Notes: generated by a model not told the origin, from the sequence alone. Shown: positions 25,311 to 31,210, counted from the stretch's first letter. The stretch: 31,210 nt of DNA from JAYQUR01 sp038133505 (GCA_038133505.1 JAYPTI010000016.1:1-31210), one strand, 5' to 3'. Made by a program: numbers and translations.

Positions 25311-26444
25311 ATGCGTGACGCCCTGAAGCCGCTCGACGGCATCCTCGTCGTCTCCATGGAACAGGCCGTCGCCGCGCCCTACTGCGCGTCGCGGCTGGCC
25401 GACGCCGGCGCGCGGGTGATCAAGGTCGAGCGGGCCGAGGGCGATTTCGCGCGCAAGTACGATTCCGTCGTCCACGGCGAAAGCGCGTATTTCGTGTGGC
25501 TCAACCGCGGCAAGGAATCGCTGGTCGCTAACATCAAGGACCCGGACGACGCGGCGCTCCTGCACCGGATCATCGACACGGCCGACGTGTTCATCCAGAA
25601 CCTCGCGCCGAGCGCGGCGGCGCGCGCGGGCTTCGGCTCGGACGAGCTGCGCAAACGCAATCCGCGCCTGATTACCGTCGACATCTCCGGCTACGGCGAG
25701 GAGGGCGAGTACGCCGACATGAAGGCCTACGACCTGCTGGTCCAGGCCGAGTCGGGCCTGAGTTCGGTCACCGGCCGGCCCGAAGGGCCGGGGCGCGTCG
25801 GCGTGTCGGTCTGCGACGTCGGCTGCGGCATGTATTCCTACATGGCGGTGCTCGAGGCGCTGATCGCCCGCGACGCCACCGGCGAGGGCGCGTCGATCAA
25901 GACGTCGCTGTTCGCCGGCATGGCCGACTGGATGACGGTGCCGCTGATGCATTTCGACTACGGCGAGAAGATCATGCCGCGCGTAGGGCTCAATCACCCG
26001 TCGATCCATCCCTACGGCGCCTACGACACGATGGACGGCGGGCAGATCCTGATAGCCATCCAGAACGAGCGGGAGTTCGCGCGCCTCTGCGCCGACGTCC
26101 TCCTCGATGCGGATCTGCCGAAGGACCCCCGCTTCGAGAGCAACGAGGCGCGCTGCGCCCACCGGCCCGAGTTCGACGCCGTCATCAACAGGGTGTTCGG
26201 CGCCACGCCGCGCGACGAGCTTATCGCCCGGCTGCGGGCGGCGCAGATCGCGTTCGGCGAGATCAACGACGTCTCCGGCCTGTCGACCCACCCGGCGCTC
26301 CGGCGCGTCACGGTCGGCTCGCCGACGGGACCGGTCGAACTCGTGGCGCCGCCGGCGCTCATCAACAATGGCAGACGCGATCTCGGGGCGATCCCGGAGG
26401 TCGGCGCGCATACCGCCGCGATAAAGGAGGAATTCGGGTCATGA
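25311..26444 (+). CDS. CaiB/BaiF-type CoA transferase (family III)
   Basis: A 377-aa class III CoA transferase, which moves CoA between carboxylic acids through an aspartyl-CoA thioester. Motifs: VSMEQAVAAPYCASRLADAG (15-34), VIKVERAEGDFAR (36-48), LNRGKESL, VDISGYGEEGEY, and the catalytic aspartate D169 in VGVSVCDVGCGMYSYMA, the same residue number as in well-studied relatives. HPSIHPYGAYDT and the C-terminal domain are complete. The gene overlaps the next by 4 bp (ATGA), so the two are translationally coupled. With the hydratase it recalls the mesaconyl-CoA C1-C4 transferase/mesaconyl-C4-CoA hydratase pair, but many CaiB proteins look alike. Its Shine-Dalgarno is the G-rich arm of the upstream repeat. 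Confidence 0.92.
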   Translation: MRDALKPLDGILVVSMEQAVAAPYCASRLADAGARVIKVERAEGDFARKYDSVVHGESAYFVWLNRGKESLVANIKDPDDAALLHRIIDTADVFIQNLAPSAAARAGFGSDELRKRNPRLITVDISGYGEEGEYADMKAYDLLVQAESGLSSVTGRPEGPGRVGVSVCDVGCGMYSYMAVLEALIARDATGEGASIKTSLFAGMADWMTVPLMHFDYGEKIMPRVGLNHPSIHPYGAYDTMDGGQILIAIQNEREFARLCADVLLDADLPKDPRFESNEARCAHRPEFDAVINRVFGATPRDELIARLRAAQIAFGEINDVSGLSTHPALRRVTVGSPTGPVELVAPPALINNGRRDLGAIPEVGAHTAAIKEEFGS

Positions 26445-27286
26445 CGGCATTCGCGGACTATATCGGCAAGCAGGAGATCACCGAGAGCATCGTTGCGCCC
26501 TTCCAGGCGGATTACTTTACGGCGACGCTCGACCGCGACGACGCGCGCTTCCAACCCGGCGATGCGCTGCCGCCCGCCTGGCACTATTTCTATTTCCCGG
26601 AGATCGTGCGCCTCGACGCGACCGGCCGCGACGGTCATCAGGCGAAGGGCCACTTCATGCCGCCGATCGACCTGCCGCGGCGCATGTGGGCCGGCTCGAC
26701 CATGACCTTCGACAGCCCGCTCCGCATCGGCGAAAAGGTGAAGAAGGTGATGACGATCTCGGACATCGCCGAAAAGGACGGCAAGTCCGGCAAGCTCTGC
26801 TTCGTCACCCTGACCGAGGAGTTTTTCGGCGAGGACGGACGCCTGACCACCACCGAAAAACGCACGCAGGTCTTCCGCGAGGAGGCCGATCCCAACGCGC
26901 CGCCGCCCGCGCCCCGCCCGGCGCCCGCCGAAGCGGCGTGGAGCCGGACGATCCACCCGTCGACGGTGCTGCTGTTCCGCTATTCGGCGCTGACAATGAA
27001 CAGCCACCGCATCCATTACGACATCGACTACGTGCGCGACGTCGAGGGCTATCCCGGCCTGCTGGTCCACGGTCCGCTGACGATGACCATGATGCTCGAC
27101 CTGTTCCGGCGCGAACTGCCGGAAGCGCAGATGAAGGAATTCACGCTGCGCGCGATCTCGCCGGTCTACGACACGATGGATTTCACCGTTCACGGCGCGC
27201 CGGGCGACGCCGACGGCACCTGCACGCTGTGGGCGATGACCGGCGAGGGCGCGCTCGCCATGCAGGCGGACGTGACTTACGCCTGA
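26441..27286 (+). CDS. MaoC-like double hot-dog hydratase (mesaconyl-C4-CoA hydratase/HTD2-like)
   Basis: A 281-aa protein with two hot-dog domains. The N-terminal half (about 1-150) matches the FAS1-like dehydratase part: PPAWHYFYFPEIV and KGHFMPPIDLPRRMWAGS. The C-terminal half is MaoC-like with the hydratase motif NSHRIHYD at 187-194, and VEGYPGLLVHGPLTMTMMLD, the usual strand and helix after it. The family includes mesaconyl-C4-CoA hydratase of the 3-hydroxypropionate bicycle and relatives that hydrate C5 or branched enoyl-CoAs. Start ATG overlaps the CaiB stop. The acyl-CoA dehydrogenase, CoA transferase and hydratase together fit one pathway: activate an acid, desaturate it, add water. 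Confidence 0.88.
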   Translation: MTAFADYIGKQEITESIVAPFQADYFTATLDRDDARFQPGDALPPAWHYFYFPEIVRLDATGRDGHQAKGHFMPPIDLPRRMWAGSTMTFDSPLRIGEKVKKVMTISDIAEKDGKSGKLCFVTLTEEFFGEDGRLTTTEKRTQVFREEADPNAPPPAPRPAPAEAAWSRTIHPSTVLLFRYSALTMNSHRIHYDIDYVRDVEGYPGLLVHGPLTMTMMLDLFRRELPEAQMKEFTLRAISPVYDTMDFTVHGAPGDADGTCTLWAMTGEGALAMQADVTYA

Positions 27287-27311
27287 TTTGGTTTCGCGGC
27301 TCCGGCCCGCG

Positions 27312-27950
27312 CTACTGGCCGTTTCTGCGAATTCCGATCTGCCAGCGTTCGCGGGCGCGCTTGCGCGCTTCCTCGTAGTGGCGCCGGCGCTCCTCGCTCC
27401 ACAGACGCATCACCTTGCGCTTGTAGGGCAGGTTTCGTTCGCGCGTGGAGGAATGATAGTAGGCGACCGCGCGGGTAAGCGACCGATGGGCCTTGCGCAG
27501 CCGGGACAGCAGTTCCGCCGCATACAGGCTGTTGGCGGCGGGATCGAACGCCTCCTCCAGGCTGTCGAACGCCTCCGGATGGTAATAGAGGTTTATCTGC
27601 ATGCAGCCGACGTCGATGTTCCGCACGCCGTCCGCCTTCAGCCGTTTCACGGCGGCGATCGCGGCGGCCCGGGTCGGATAGAATTTTCCCTCGCCATGCG
27701 CGGTCACCGTCCACGGCCAGGCATATTTTTCCCGGGTTTCCTTGTTCCAGCGGCCCGATTCGGCAAGGGAAATCGCCTGCAGAATACCGAACGGCAGCCG
27801 GCGGCCTTCTTCGGCATCCTCGATTGCCTGCCGGCAAACGGCTGAATTCAAAAGGTTATTTCCGGTGTCGGCAAGGGCGGCCGGCGGCCGAAGCGTCGTC
27901 AGCACACCGATAAGGAGGGCTGCGAGCCCCAAATGTCGCCGAATTCTCAT
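27312..27950 (-). CDS. Lytic transglycosylase-like protein (SLT domain), exported
   Basis: A lysozyme-like murein-cleaving enzyme. The start ATG 27950 is chosen because it gives a clean signal peptide, MRIRRHLGLAALLIGVLTTL ending in PAALA before DTGNN at about residue 27, and 212 aa in total; in-frame starts at 27974, 27989 (ATG) and 28004 (GTG) would extend it. The catalytic glutamate is E64 in SLAESGRWNK, followed by the family segment VGCMQINLYYH. The C-terminal 35 residues are very basic (RRHYEEARKRARER). SLT-family proteins remodel the wall or open it for envelope machines. The gene converges with the hydratase gene. Confidence 0.82.
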   Translation of the reverse strand: MRIRRHLGLAALLIGVLTTLRPPAALADTGNNLLNSAVCRQAIEDAEEGRRLPFGILQAISLAESGRWNKETREKYAWPWTVTAHGEGKFYPTRAAAIAAVKRLKADGVRNIDVGCMQINLYYHPEAFDSLEEAFDPAANSLYAAELLSRLRKAHRSLTRAVAYYHSSTRERNLPYKRKVMRLWSEERRRHYEEARKRARERWQIGIRRNGQ

Positions 27951-27992
27951 GGGGTATCGGACTGCAAGATCCATGCCGGTCTGACGAATCAT

Positions 27993-28005
27993 TGTGCATT
28001 GCACA
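27993..28005. promoter_or_regulatory. Perfect 13-bp palindrome before the transglycosylase gene
   Basis: TGTGCA (27993-27998) and TGCACA (28000-28005) flank a single central base. It lies 43 bp upstream of the chosen start of the minus-strand gene and covers the alternative GTG start at 28004, which makes that start less likely. It is a good operator candidate; the regulator is unknown. Confidence 0.45.
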
Positions 28006-28078
28006 TCGCTTAATCAGCGCTCGAACGATCATTGCGTCCGGCAGCGTATAAAAGTCATTAAATTTGGCGACTTTTTTC

Positions 28079-28107
28079 TTGATCCATTCGCCTACCAACA
28101 ATATATT
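28079..28107 (+). promoter_or_regulatory. Sigma70-type promoter for a small RNA
   Basis: TTGATC at 28079-28084 and TATATT at 28102-28107 are exactly 17 bp apart, a near-consensus vegetative promoter reading right. Transcription would begin near 28114. No protein gene lies on this strand until 30021. Confidence 0.7.
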
Positions 28108-28113
28108 GCTCTG

Positions 28114-28215
28114 CAACACAGGTTGGTTGTCCAAGCGATCTGTGTTCCTCACCCTTCTTGGACGTTTCCTCCCTATCAAACTTAGGCCGCTCTTCGAAGC
28201 GGCTTTTTTTCTTTT
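28114..28215 (+). ncRNA. Candidate small regulatory RNA (about 100 nt)
   Basis: The stretch between a good promoter (28079-28107) and a strong terminator (28186-28215) has no coding capacity of note. The predicted RNA contains two 7-bp complementary pairs that interleave: AACACAG (28115-28121) with CTGTGTT (28140-28146), and GTCCAAG (28129-28135) with CTTGGAC (28157-28163). They can form a pseudoknot or two alternative folds. Between them and the terminator lies a single-stranded TTTCCTCCCT (28165-28174), complementary to Shine-Dalgarno sequences, as in several trans-acting alphaproteobacterial sRNAs. No known family is recognised. It is transcribed divergently from the transglycosylase gene. 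Confidence 0.65.
28186..28215 (+). terminator. Intrinsic terminator of the candidate small RNA
   Basis: GCCGCT (28186-28191) pairs with AGCGGC (28198-28203) around a CTTCGA loop, followed directly by TTTTTTTCTTTT. The U-tract exists only for plus-strand transcription, yet no plus-strand protein gene precedes it, so it argues for a separate RNA gene. Confidence 0.9.
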
Positions 28216-28295
28216 AAATCAATAAATTAGCGGATCGTTTCGGCGGCGGCGTGGGCCGCGGCTTCGTCGGGACGACTTTGTTGCGATGCAAAAAT
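28216..28295. other. Short spacer, no gene seen
   Basis: Eighty bases between the small-RNA terminator and the end of the acetyltransferase gene. The first 20 bases are AT-rich and the rest GC-rich; I see no terminator for the minus-strand genes in it. Confidence 0.5.
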
Positions 28296-28862
28296 TCAGG
28301 GGGTCGGCGTCGTATCGGGTGTCGTCGCGTCGCCGTCGCCCAGCGAGCGGGTCATCAGGACCGTATCCGCCCAGTCGCCGAACTTGAAGCCGAACGACGG
28401 CAACACGCCCGCGACCCGGAAACCGAGCCGCCCATGCAGGCCGATCGAGCCCACCGTCTGGGAGCCGCCGACGACGGCGATCATCTGCCGTTTGCCGAGC
28501 GCCGTGCAGCGTTCGATGAGATCGCCCAGCAGCGCGGAGCCGATTCCTTCCCGGATGCGGTCGGAGGCCACGTAGATCGAATCCTCGACGACGTATCGGT
28601 AGGCCGACCGGTCGCGGAACGGCGCCGCATAGGCGTATCCGACGATCGTGCCGTCGGTTCCCTCGGCGACGATCCACGGCAGGCCGAGGCCGCGGACGCG
28701 GTCGAACCGCGCGCGAATTTCCGTCACGTCCGGCGGCACCTCCTCGAAGGTGGCGACGCTCGAGCGCACGTATGTTTCGTACATCGCGGTGATCGCGGGG
28801 ATATCGTCGACGGTCGCGTCGCGGATCGCGAATGCCCTGCCGGAGTCTGTGACGGCGCCCAC
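28296..28862 (-). CDS. GNAT acetyltransferase, phosphinothricin acetyltransferase-like
   Basis: A 188-aa acetyl-CoA-dependent N-acetyltransferase. The whole length follows the PAT/MddA subgroup: IRDATVDDIPAITAMYETYV, SVATFEEVPPD, GYAYAAPFRDRSAYRYVVED, acetyl-CoA loop REGIGSALLGDLI, RQMIAVVGG, SIGLHGRLGFRVAGVLPS and FGDWADTVLMTRSLG. Relatives acetylate methionine sulfoximine, methionine sulfone or phosphinothricin, and chromosomal copies are usually detoxifying or general amino-acid analogue acetylases. The start is GTG at 28862, 6 bp after the stop of the upstream gene, with GGAG in that gene's last codons. The last 13 residues are a Thr/Pro/Asp-rich tail. Confidence 0.9.
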   Translation of the reverse strand: MGAVTDSGRAFAIRDATVDDIPAITAMYETYVRSSVATFEEVPPDVTEIRARFDRVRGLGLPWIVAEGTDGTIVGYAYAAPFRDRSAYRYVVEDSIYVASDRIREGIGSALLGDLIERCTALGKRQMIAVVGGSQTVGSIGLHGRLGFRVAGVLPSFGFKFGDWADTVLMTRSLGDGDATTPDTTPTP

Positions 28863-28868
28863 CTCCCG

Positions 28869-29759
28869 CTACTCCGCGGCGAGGTCCTGCGCGGTGAGCC
28901 GGGCGAGCGTTTCGATGATGTCCGTCATCTGCGCCGCCATGCGATCGAAGTTGCTGTTCTTCTCGATCCGCATCTCGTCCATGTAGAGAATGCGGTTCAT
29001 CTCGATCTGGACGGTATGCACGCCCTTGCGCGGGTTGCCGTAATGCCGTGTCGTGAACCCGCCCGCGAACGGCTTGTTGCGGACCACGACGTAGCCGAGC
29101 GCGCCGAGATGGTGTTCGATCGCATCGGTTATATAGGGCGCGCAGGCGCTGCCGAAGCAGTCGCCGACCACGAAGTCGGCGCGGCCGCGCCCGGCGTCCG
29201 GGTCCAGCGGGCCGCCGATCGACGGCATCGAATGGCAGTCGACCACGACGCAATAGCCGAAGCGGGACCGGGTTTCCTCGATCAGGCCCTCGAGCGCACG
29301 GTGATAGGGCCGGTAATACCGGTCGATCCGCTTGGCGGCGTCGTCGAAACGCAGCCGGTGGCGGTAAATCTCCTGGCCGCCGGAGACGACCTTGGCGATG
29401 GTGCCGAGGCCGGCGGCGACGCGGCTCGATTCGGTGTTCACGTAGTCGGGCAGCTTGTCCGAGAACATGGCGGGGTCGAGCTCGAACGGCTCCCGGTTGA
29501 CGTCGATGAAGGCGCGCGGGAACAGGGCGCGCAGGATCGGCGCGCCGAAGGCCGGCGCGGCCGCGAACAGATCGTCCACGAAACTGTCTTCCGACCGGCG
29601 CAGCGCCAGCGGATTGAGCCGCGAATTGGCCACGAAATCGGCCGGGTAGTCGCAGCCGCTGTGCGGCGACGCGAAGACGAGCGGCACGGTCTGGACGGCC
29701 GGCGCGCGAATGTCGAAGGGCTGGGCGGGAGGAGCGCCGCCGGTCTCGGAACTGGACAT
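28869..29759 (-). CDS. N-formylglutamate amidohydrolase family protein
   Basis: A 296-aa zinc-dependent hydrolase of the N-formylglutamate amidohydrolase (HutG-like) family, which splits N-formyl-L-glutamate into formate and glutamate in histidine breakdown. Visible marks: VFASPHSGCDYP (45-60 region), RRSEDSFVDDLF, PRAFIDVNREPFELDP, VVDCHSMPS with the metal-binding Asp/His, GRADFVVGDCFGSAC, NKPFAGGFTTRHYGNP and VQIEMNRILYMDE. No other hut gene is in the window, so histidine use is not certain; orphan copies beside cpdR are common in alphaproteobacteria and their substrate may differ. It is co-transcribed with the GNAT gene. Confidence 0.9.
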   Translation of the reverse strand: MSSSETGGAPPAQPFDIRAPAVQTVPLVFASPHSGCDYPADFVANSRLNPLALRRSEDSFVDDLFAAAPAFGAPILRALFPRAFIDVNREPFELDPAMFSDKLPDYVNTESSRVAAGLGTIAKVVSGGQEIYRHRLRFDDAAKRIDRYYRPYHRALEGLIEETRSRFGYCVVVDCHSMPSIGGPLDPDAGRGRADFVVGDCFGSACAPYITDAIEHHLGALGYVVVRNKPFAGGFTTRHYGNPRKGVHTVQIEMNRILYMDEMRIEKNSNFDRMAAQMTDIIETLARLTAQDLAAE

Positions 29760-30020
29760 ACGCCTGATTTAGACCAATCGGAGACAGAAGTCATCCGCCG
29801 CCCGGCGCTTCGGTGCCGCTCCCGCCGGACCGTCCGGAGGCCCCGGTCTCCGGCGGCTTGGGCGCCTTATGCACAGGAATTTCCCGGGCGGCCGAATGTT
29901 TACCCTTTCCTAAGGGGCGGCCGTTAGGAATAGTGGAAGGGTGGCCGGCGGCAGTGCCGGGCGCGAAATACGGCCCGAGGGGGCGACAACCTCCCGACGG
30001 GCCGCAAGAACGGGCTTGAG
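29760..30020. promoter_or_regulatory. Divergent region before cpdR with an inverted and a direct repeat
   Basis: This 261-bp gap holds TTCCTAA (29907-29913) and its complement TTAGGAA (29924-29930), an inverted repeat with a 10-bp spacer about 90 bp before cpdR. GGGCGGCCG occurs twice in direct order at 29886-29894 and 29915-29923. Further left, 29810-29870 has several GC-rich hairpins. I cannot assign a -35/-10 pair with confidence. Confidence 0.4.
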
Positions 30021-30392
30021 ATGGCGAGTATTCTGCTGGCGGAGGAAGATTCGTCCCTCCGGACATTCCTTTCGAAGGCGCTCGGCAAGGCGGGCCATAT
30101 GGTGACGTCCTGCGAAGACGGCGTCGAGGCGCTCGCCGCGCTGGAGCTGCGCGACTACGACCTCCTGCTTGCCGATATCGTGATGCCCGGCATCGACGGT
30201 ATCGAGCTTGCCCAGCGGGCGACCGCGCACCTGCCGCAGATCAAGGTGCTGTTCATCACCGGCTTCGCGGCCGTCGCGCTCAACGCCCAGAAGACAGGCG
30301 CGAACCGCAACGCGAAGATCCTGTCCAAGCCGTTCCACCTCCGCGACCTCGTCGACGAGGTCGATCGCATCCTCCAGGAACAGGCCGCCTGA
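30021..30392 (+). CDS. cpdR: Single-domain response regulator CpdR
   Basis: A 123-aa receiver domain with no output domain. Unphosphorylated CpdR in Caulobacter brings the ClpXP protease to the cell pole and starts breakdown of cell-cycle substrates such as PdeA and, indirectly, CtrA; phosphorylation via ChpT from the CckA kinase switches it off. Acidic pocket E9-D10 in ILLAEED, phospho-acceptor D52 in LLLADIVMPG, Thr/Ser switch and Lys in FITGFAAVALN and SKPFHLRDLVDEV are all present. The last two strings are characteristic of CpdR itself. It lies next to the N-formylglutamate amidohydrolase-like gene (divergent) and 110 bp before tRNA-Val. Confidence 0.93.
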   Translation: MASILLAEEDSSLRTFLSKALGKAGHMVTSCEDGVEALAALELRDYDLLLADIVMPGIDGIELAQRATAHLPQIKVLFITGFAAVALNAQKTGANRNAKILSKPFHLRDLVDEVDRILQEQAA

Positions 30393-30454
30393 CCCGTCAG
30401 ACGCGCCGGGAGGACCCGCGTCGCGCGACAGGCGCAAAACAGGCGCCGGCGCAC

Positions 30455-30483
30455 TTGCACTTCCGCGAAAGAGGCGATAAAAC
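30455..30483 (+). promoter_or_regulatory. Probable promoter of tRNA-Val
   Basis: TTGCAC at 30455-30460 and TAAAAC at 30478-30483 are 17 bp apart and end 20 bp before the mature tRNA. The GC-rich stretch between the -10 and the tRNA resembles stable-RNA discriminators. Confidence 0.5.
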
Positions 30484-30502
30484 GCTCCGCCCTTAACGGG
30501 AC

Positions 30503-30577
30503 GGGCGCGTAGCTCAGCGGGAGAGCACTACGTTGACATCGTAGGGGTCGCTGGTTCAATCCCAGCCGCGCCCACCA
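30503..30577 (+). tRNA. tRNA-Val (anticodon GAC)
   Basis: The 75-nt cloverleaf is complete. The acceptor stem GGGCGCG (30503-30509) pairs with CGCGCCC (30567-30573), with ACCA following, so CCA is encoded. The D-arm has AGCTCAGCGGGAGAGC. The anticodon stem CTACG/CGTAG encloses the loop TTGACAT with anticodon GAC at 30535-30537, reading GUC and GUU codons. The T-arm contains GGTTCAATCC. It is the probable insertion target of the element whose integrase starts 141 bp downstream. Confidence 0.97.
30550..30577 (+). other. Candidate attL attachment site (tRNA 3' end)
   Basis: Tyrosine integrases commonly recombine within the T-arm and acceptor stem of tRNA genes and restore the gene. An integrase begins right after this tRNA, and base and codon use change here, so the 3' part of the tRNA is the expected crossover site. 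The partner repeat (attR) would be outside the window. Confidence 0.5.
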
Positions 30578-30604
30578 TTTCCTTCCAGTAAAATCAGTGC
30601 GTTA

Positions 30605-30622
30605 GCCGCAATATGTTGCGGC
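30605..30622. repeat. Perfect hairpin just downstream of tRNA-Val
   Basis: GCCGCAA (30605-30611) and TTGCGGC (30616-30622) form 7-bp arms around TATG. TTTTT comes 9 bases later. It could end the tRNA transcript weakly or be a recombination-related site of the incoming element. Confidence 0.45.
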
Positions 30623-30691
30623 GGCGCTGGTTTTTAGCCCTGTATTTTGGTAATTCGCCAGCCGCAGTTTTCTGCGTTTCTGGTCGACAGT

Positions 30692-30735
30692 TTTGCAAAG
30701 TTTTTGCAAACTTCGCGCATGGGCAGGTTTGCAAA
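30692..30735. repeat. Three copies of the palindrome TTTGCAAA in front of the integrase
   Basis: The octamer TTTGCAAA, its own complement, occurs at 30692-30699, 30703-30710 and 30728-30735, the last inside the first codons of the integrase. Such clusters are typical of integrase arm-type sites or autorepressor operators. In this GC-rich DNA three copies in 44 bp are not expected by chance. Confidence 0.5.
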
Positions 30736-31210
30736 ATCGTCTACCGTAGAGGTGATTCAGGGACTGTATGTGAAGCAGTCCGCGGCGTCGCCTTACTGGC
30801 AACTTTATTTTCGCCTGAACGCTGAGACGGTGAGAGCCAGCACCAAGTGTAGAGAACTTGATGACGCGAAGCGTCGTGCGCTGGAGTTCTACTATGACTA
30901 CAGACGCGGCGATGACGGGCTGAGGCGGGGCGTGAGCTTCCAGAAGCTTGCGGACATCTATCTCGCCAGCATCAGGCACGAAGCGAGGTGGAGGTATCAC
31001 AGCGAGACTGTGCAACGACACTTCCTGCCGCACTTCAGCGGTGTGCGGGACATCAGCAGCATAGGTTCACGCGAGATAGAAGCTTACCTCAGCTACAGGC
31101 GGGGCAAGTCTGAGCGAGCGCCAGTGCCACAGACGCTGAACAGGGAGAACACGGTACTGCGGCAGATGTTCGCGCATGCGGTGAAGCAGGGCTGGTTGAA
31201 GACGGCGCCC
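30719..31210 (+). CDS. Tyrosine recombinase/phage-type integrase (N-terminal part, runs off the window)
   Basis: An open frame of 164 codons from ATG 30719 to the window end without a stop. It starts MGRFAKSSTVEVIQGLYVKQ, followed by SPYWQLYFRLNAETVRAST, a pattern like the arm-binding beta domain of phage integrases, and KCRELDDAKRRALEFYYDY. From about residue 75, FQKLADIYLASI through LPHFSGVRDISSIGSREIEA (with intervening residues) and LNRENTVLRQMFAHAVKQG is the SAM-like core-binding domain. The catalytic R-H-R-Y domain is beyond the end. Codons AGG, AGA and CTT are far more frequent than in neighbouring genes, a sign of transfer. Its place next to tRNA-Val marks the edge of an integrated element. 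Confidence 0.85.
   Translation, partial: MGRFAKSSTVEVIQGLYVKQSAASPYWQLYFRLNAETVRASTKCRELDDAKRRALEFYYDYRRGDDGLRRGVSFQKLADIYLASIRHEARWRYHSETVQRHFLPHFSGVRDISSIGSREIEAYLSYRRGKSERAPVPQTLNRENTVLRQMFAHAVKQGWLKTAP

Noticed and set aside
24779..25318. Frame overlapping the acyl-CoA dehydrogenase and running through the repeat
   Set aside because: Alternative frame of a certain gene; its end, SLTLPLKGEG, is the usual false translation of this palindromic repeat.
27994..28185. Plus-strand frame of 63 codons in the small-RNA region
   Set aside because: Starts before the promoter, has no ribosome binding site and no recognisable protein pattern; the region is better explained as promoter plus RNA gene.
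28219..29253. Minus-strand frame of 344 codons across the acetyltransferase and amidohydrolase genes
   Set aside because: Arg-rich shadow in another frame of two well-supported genes.

Overview
The window is GC-rich chromosomal DNA from an alphaproteobacterium, probably Rhodospirillales-like. The evidence is gene content: a RodZ/DUF4115 end next to hisS, a DUF4167 protein after prmC, and a CpdR-type response regulator beside an N-formylglutamate amidohydrolase-like gene. No exact genus can be named from the sequence alone. Long antisense ORFs are high-GC shadows and are left out.

Layout. (1) 1-8520 is housekeeping: the rodZ-like 3' end, hisS, hemA (glutamyl-tRNA reductase), prfA, prmC, a DUF4167 gene, then clpB with a recognisable heat-shock (sigma32-type) promoter and a strong bidirectional terminator. 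(2) 8541-10013 (minus) is a membrane-anchored M23 endopeptidase. (3) 10227-15720 is a catabolic stretch: acyl-CoA dehydrogenase, a hydroxycinnamoyl-CoA hydratase-lyase-like crotonase, a periplasmic binding protein and a fused TctA-TctB permease of the tripartite tricarboxylate transporter type, with RNA hairpins between the last genes. (4) 15746-20124 (minus) is a tight three-gene operon: gamma-glutamyltransferase-like, YtcJ-like amidohydrolase, D-threonine aldolase-like. (5) 20125-21113 is an AT-richer islet with one PEP-CTERM (exosortase-target) protein behind a near-perfect sigma54 promoter. (6) 21214-27286 holds more accessory metabolism: PNPOx-like flavoprotein, MetE-like zinc protein, M20 peptidase/amidohydrolase, a second acyl-CoA dehydrogenase, then a CaiB-type CoA transferase overlapping a MaoC/mesaconyl-C4-CoA hydratase-like gene. 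A palindromic REP-like element sits directly in front of the CoA transferase. (7) 27312-28215 holds a lytic transglycosylase and, divergent from it, a probable unannotated small RNA of about 100 nt with its own promoter, terminator and CCUCCC motif. (8) 28296-30392 has a phosphinothricin-acetyltransferase-like GNAT, an N-formylglutamate amidohydrolase-like gene and cpdR. (9) 30503-31210 has tRNA-Val(GAC) followed by the 5' part of a tyrosine integrase, apparently the left edge of a genomic island that runs out of the window.

How it fits together. hisS, hemA, prfA and prmC link tRNA charging, tRNA-dependent haem synthesis and translation termination; PrmC methylates the GGQ glutamine of PrfA. 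The transporter and the acyl-CoA genes suggest uptake and CoA-dependent breakdown of organic acids; the GGT/amidohydrolase/D-threonine aldolase operon suggests use of peptides, amides or D-hydroxy amino acids. Exact substrates cannot be read from the sequence. The items most worth following up are the small RNA, the sigma54-driven PEP-CTERM gene, the MetE-like/PNPOx pair, the repeat that supplies a Shine-Dalgarno sequence, and the tRNA-Val island border.
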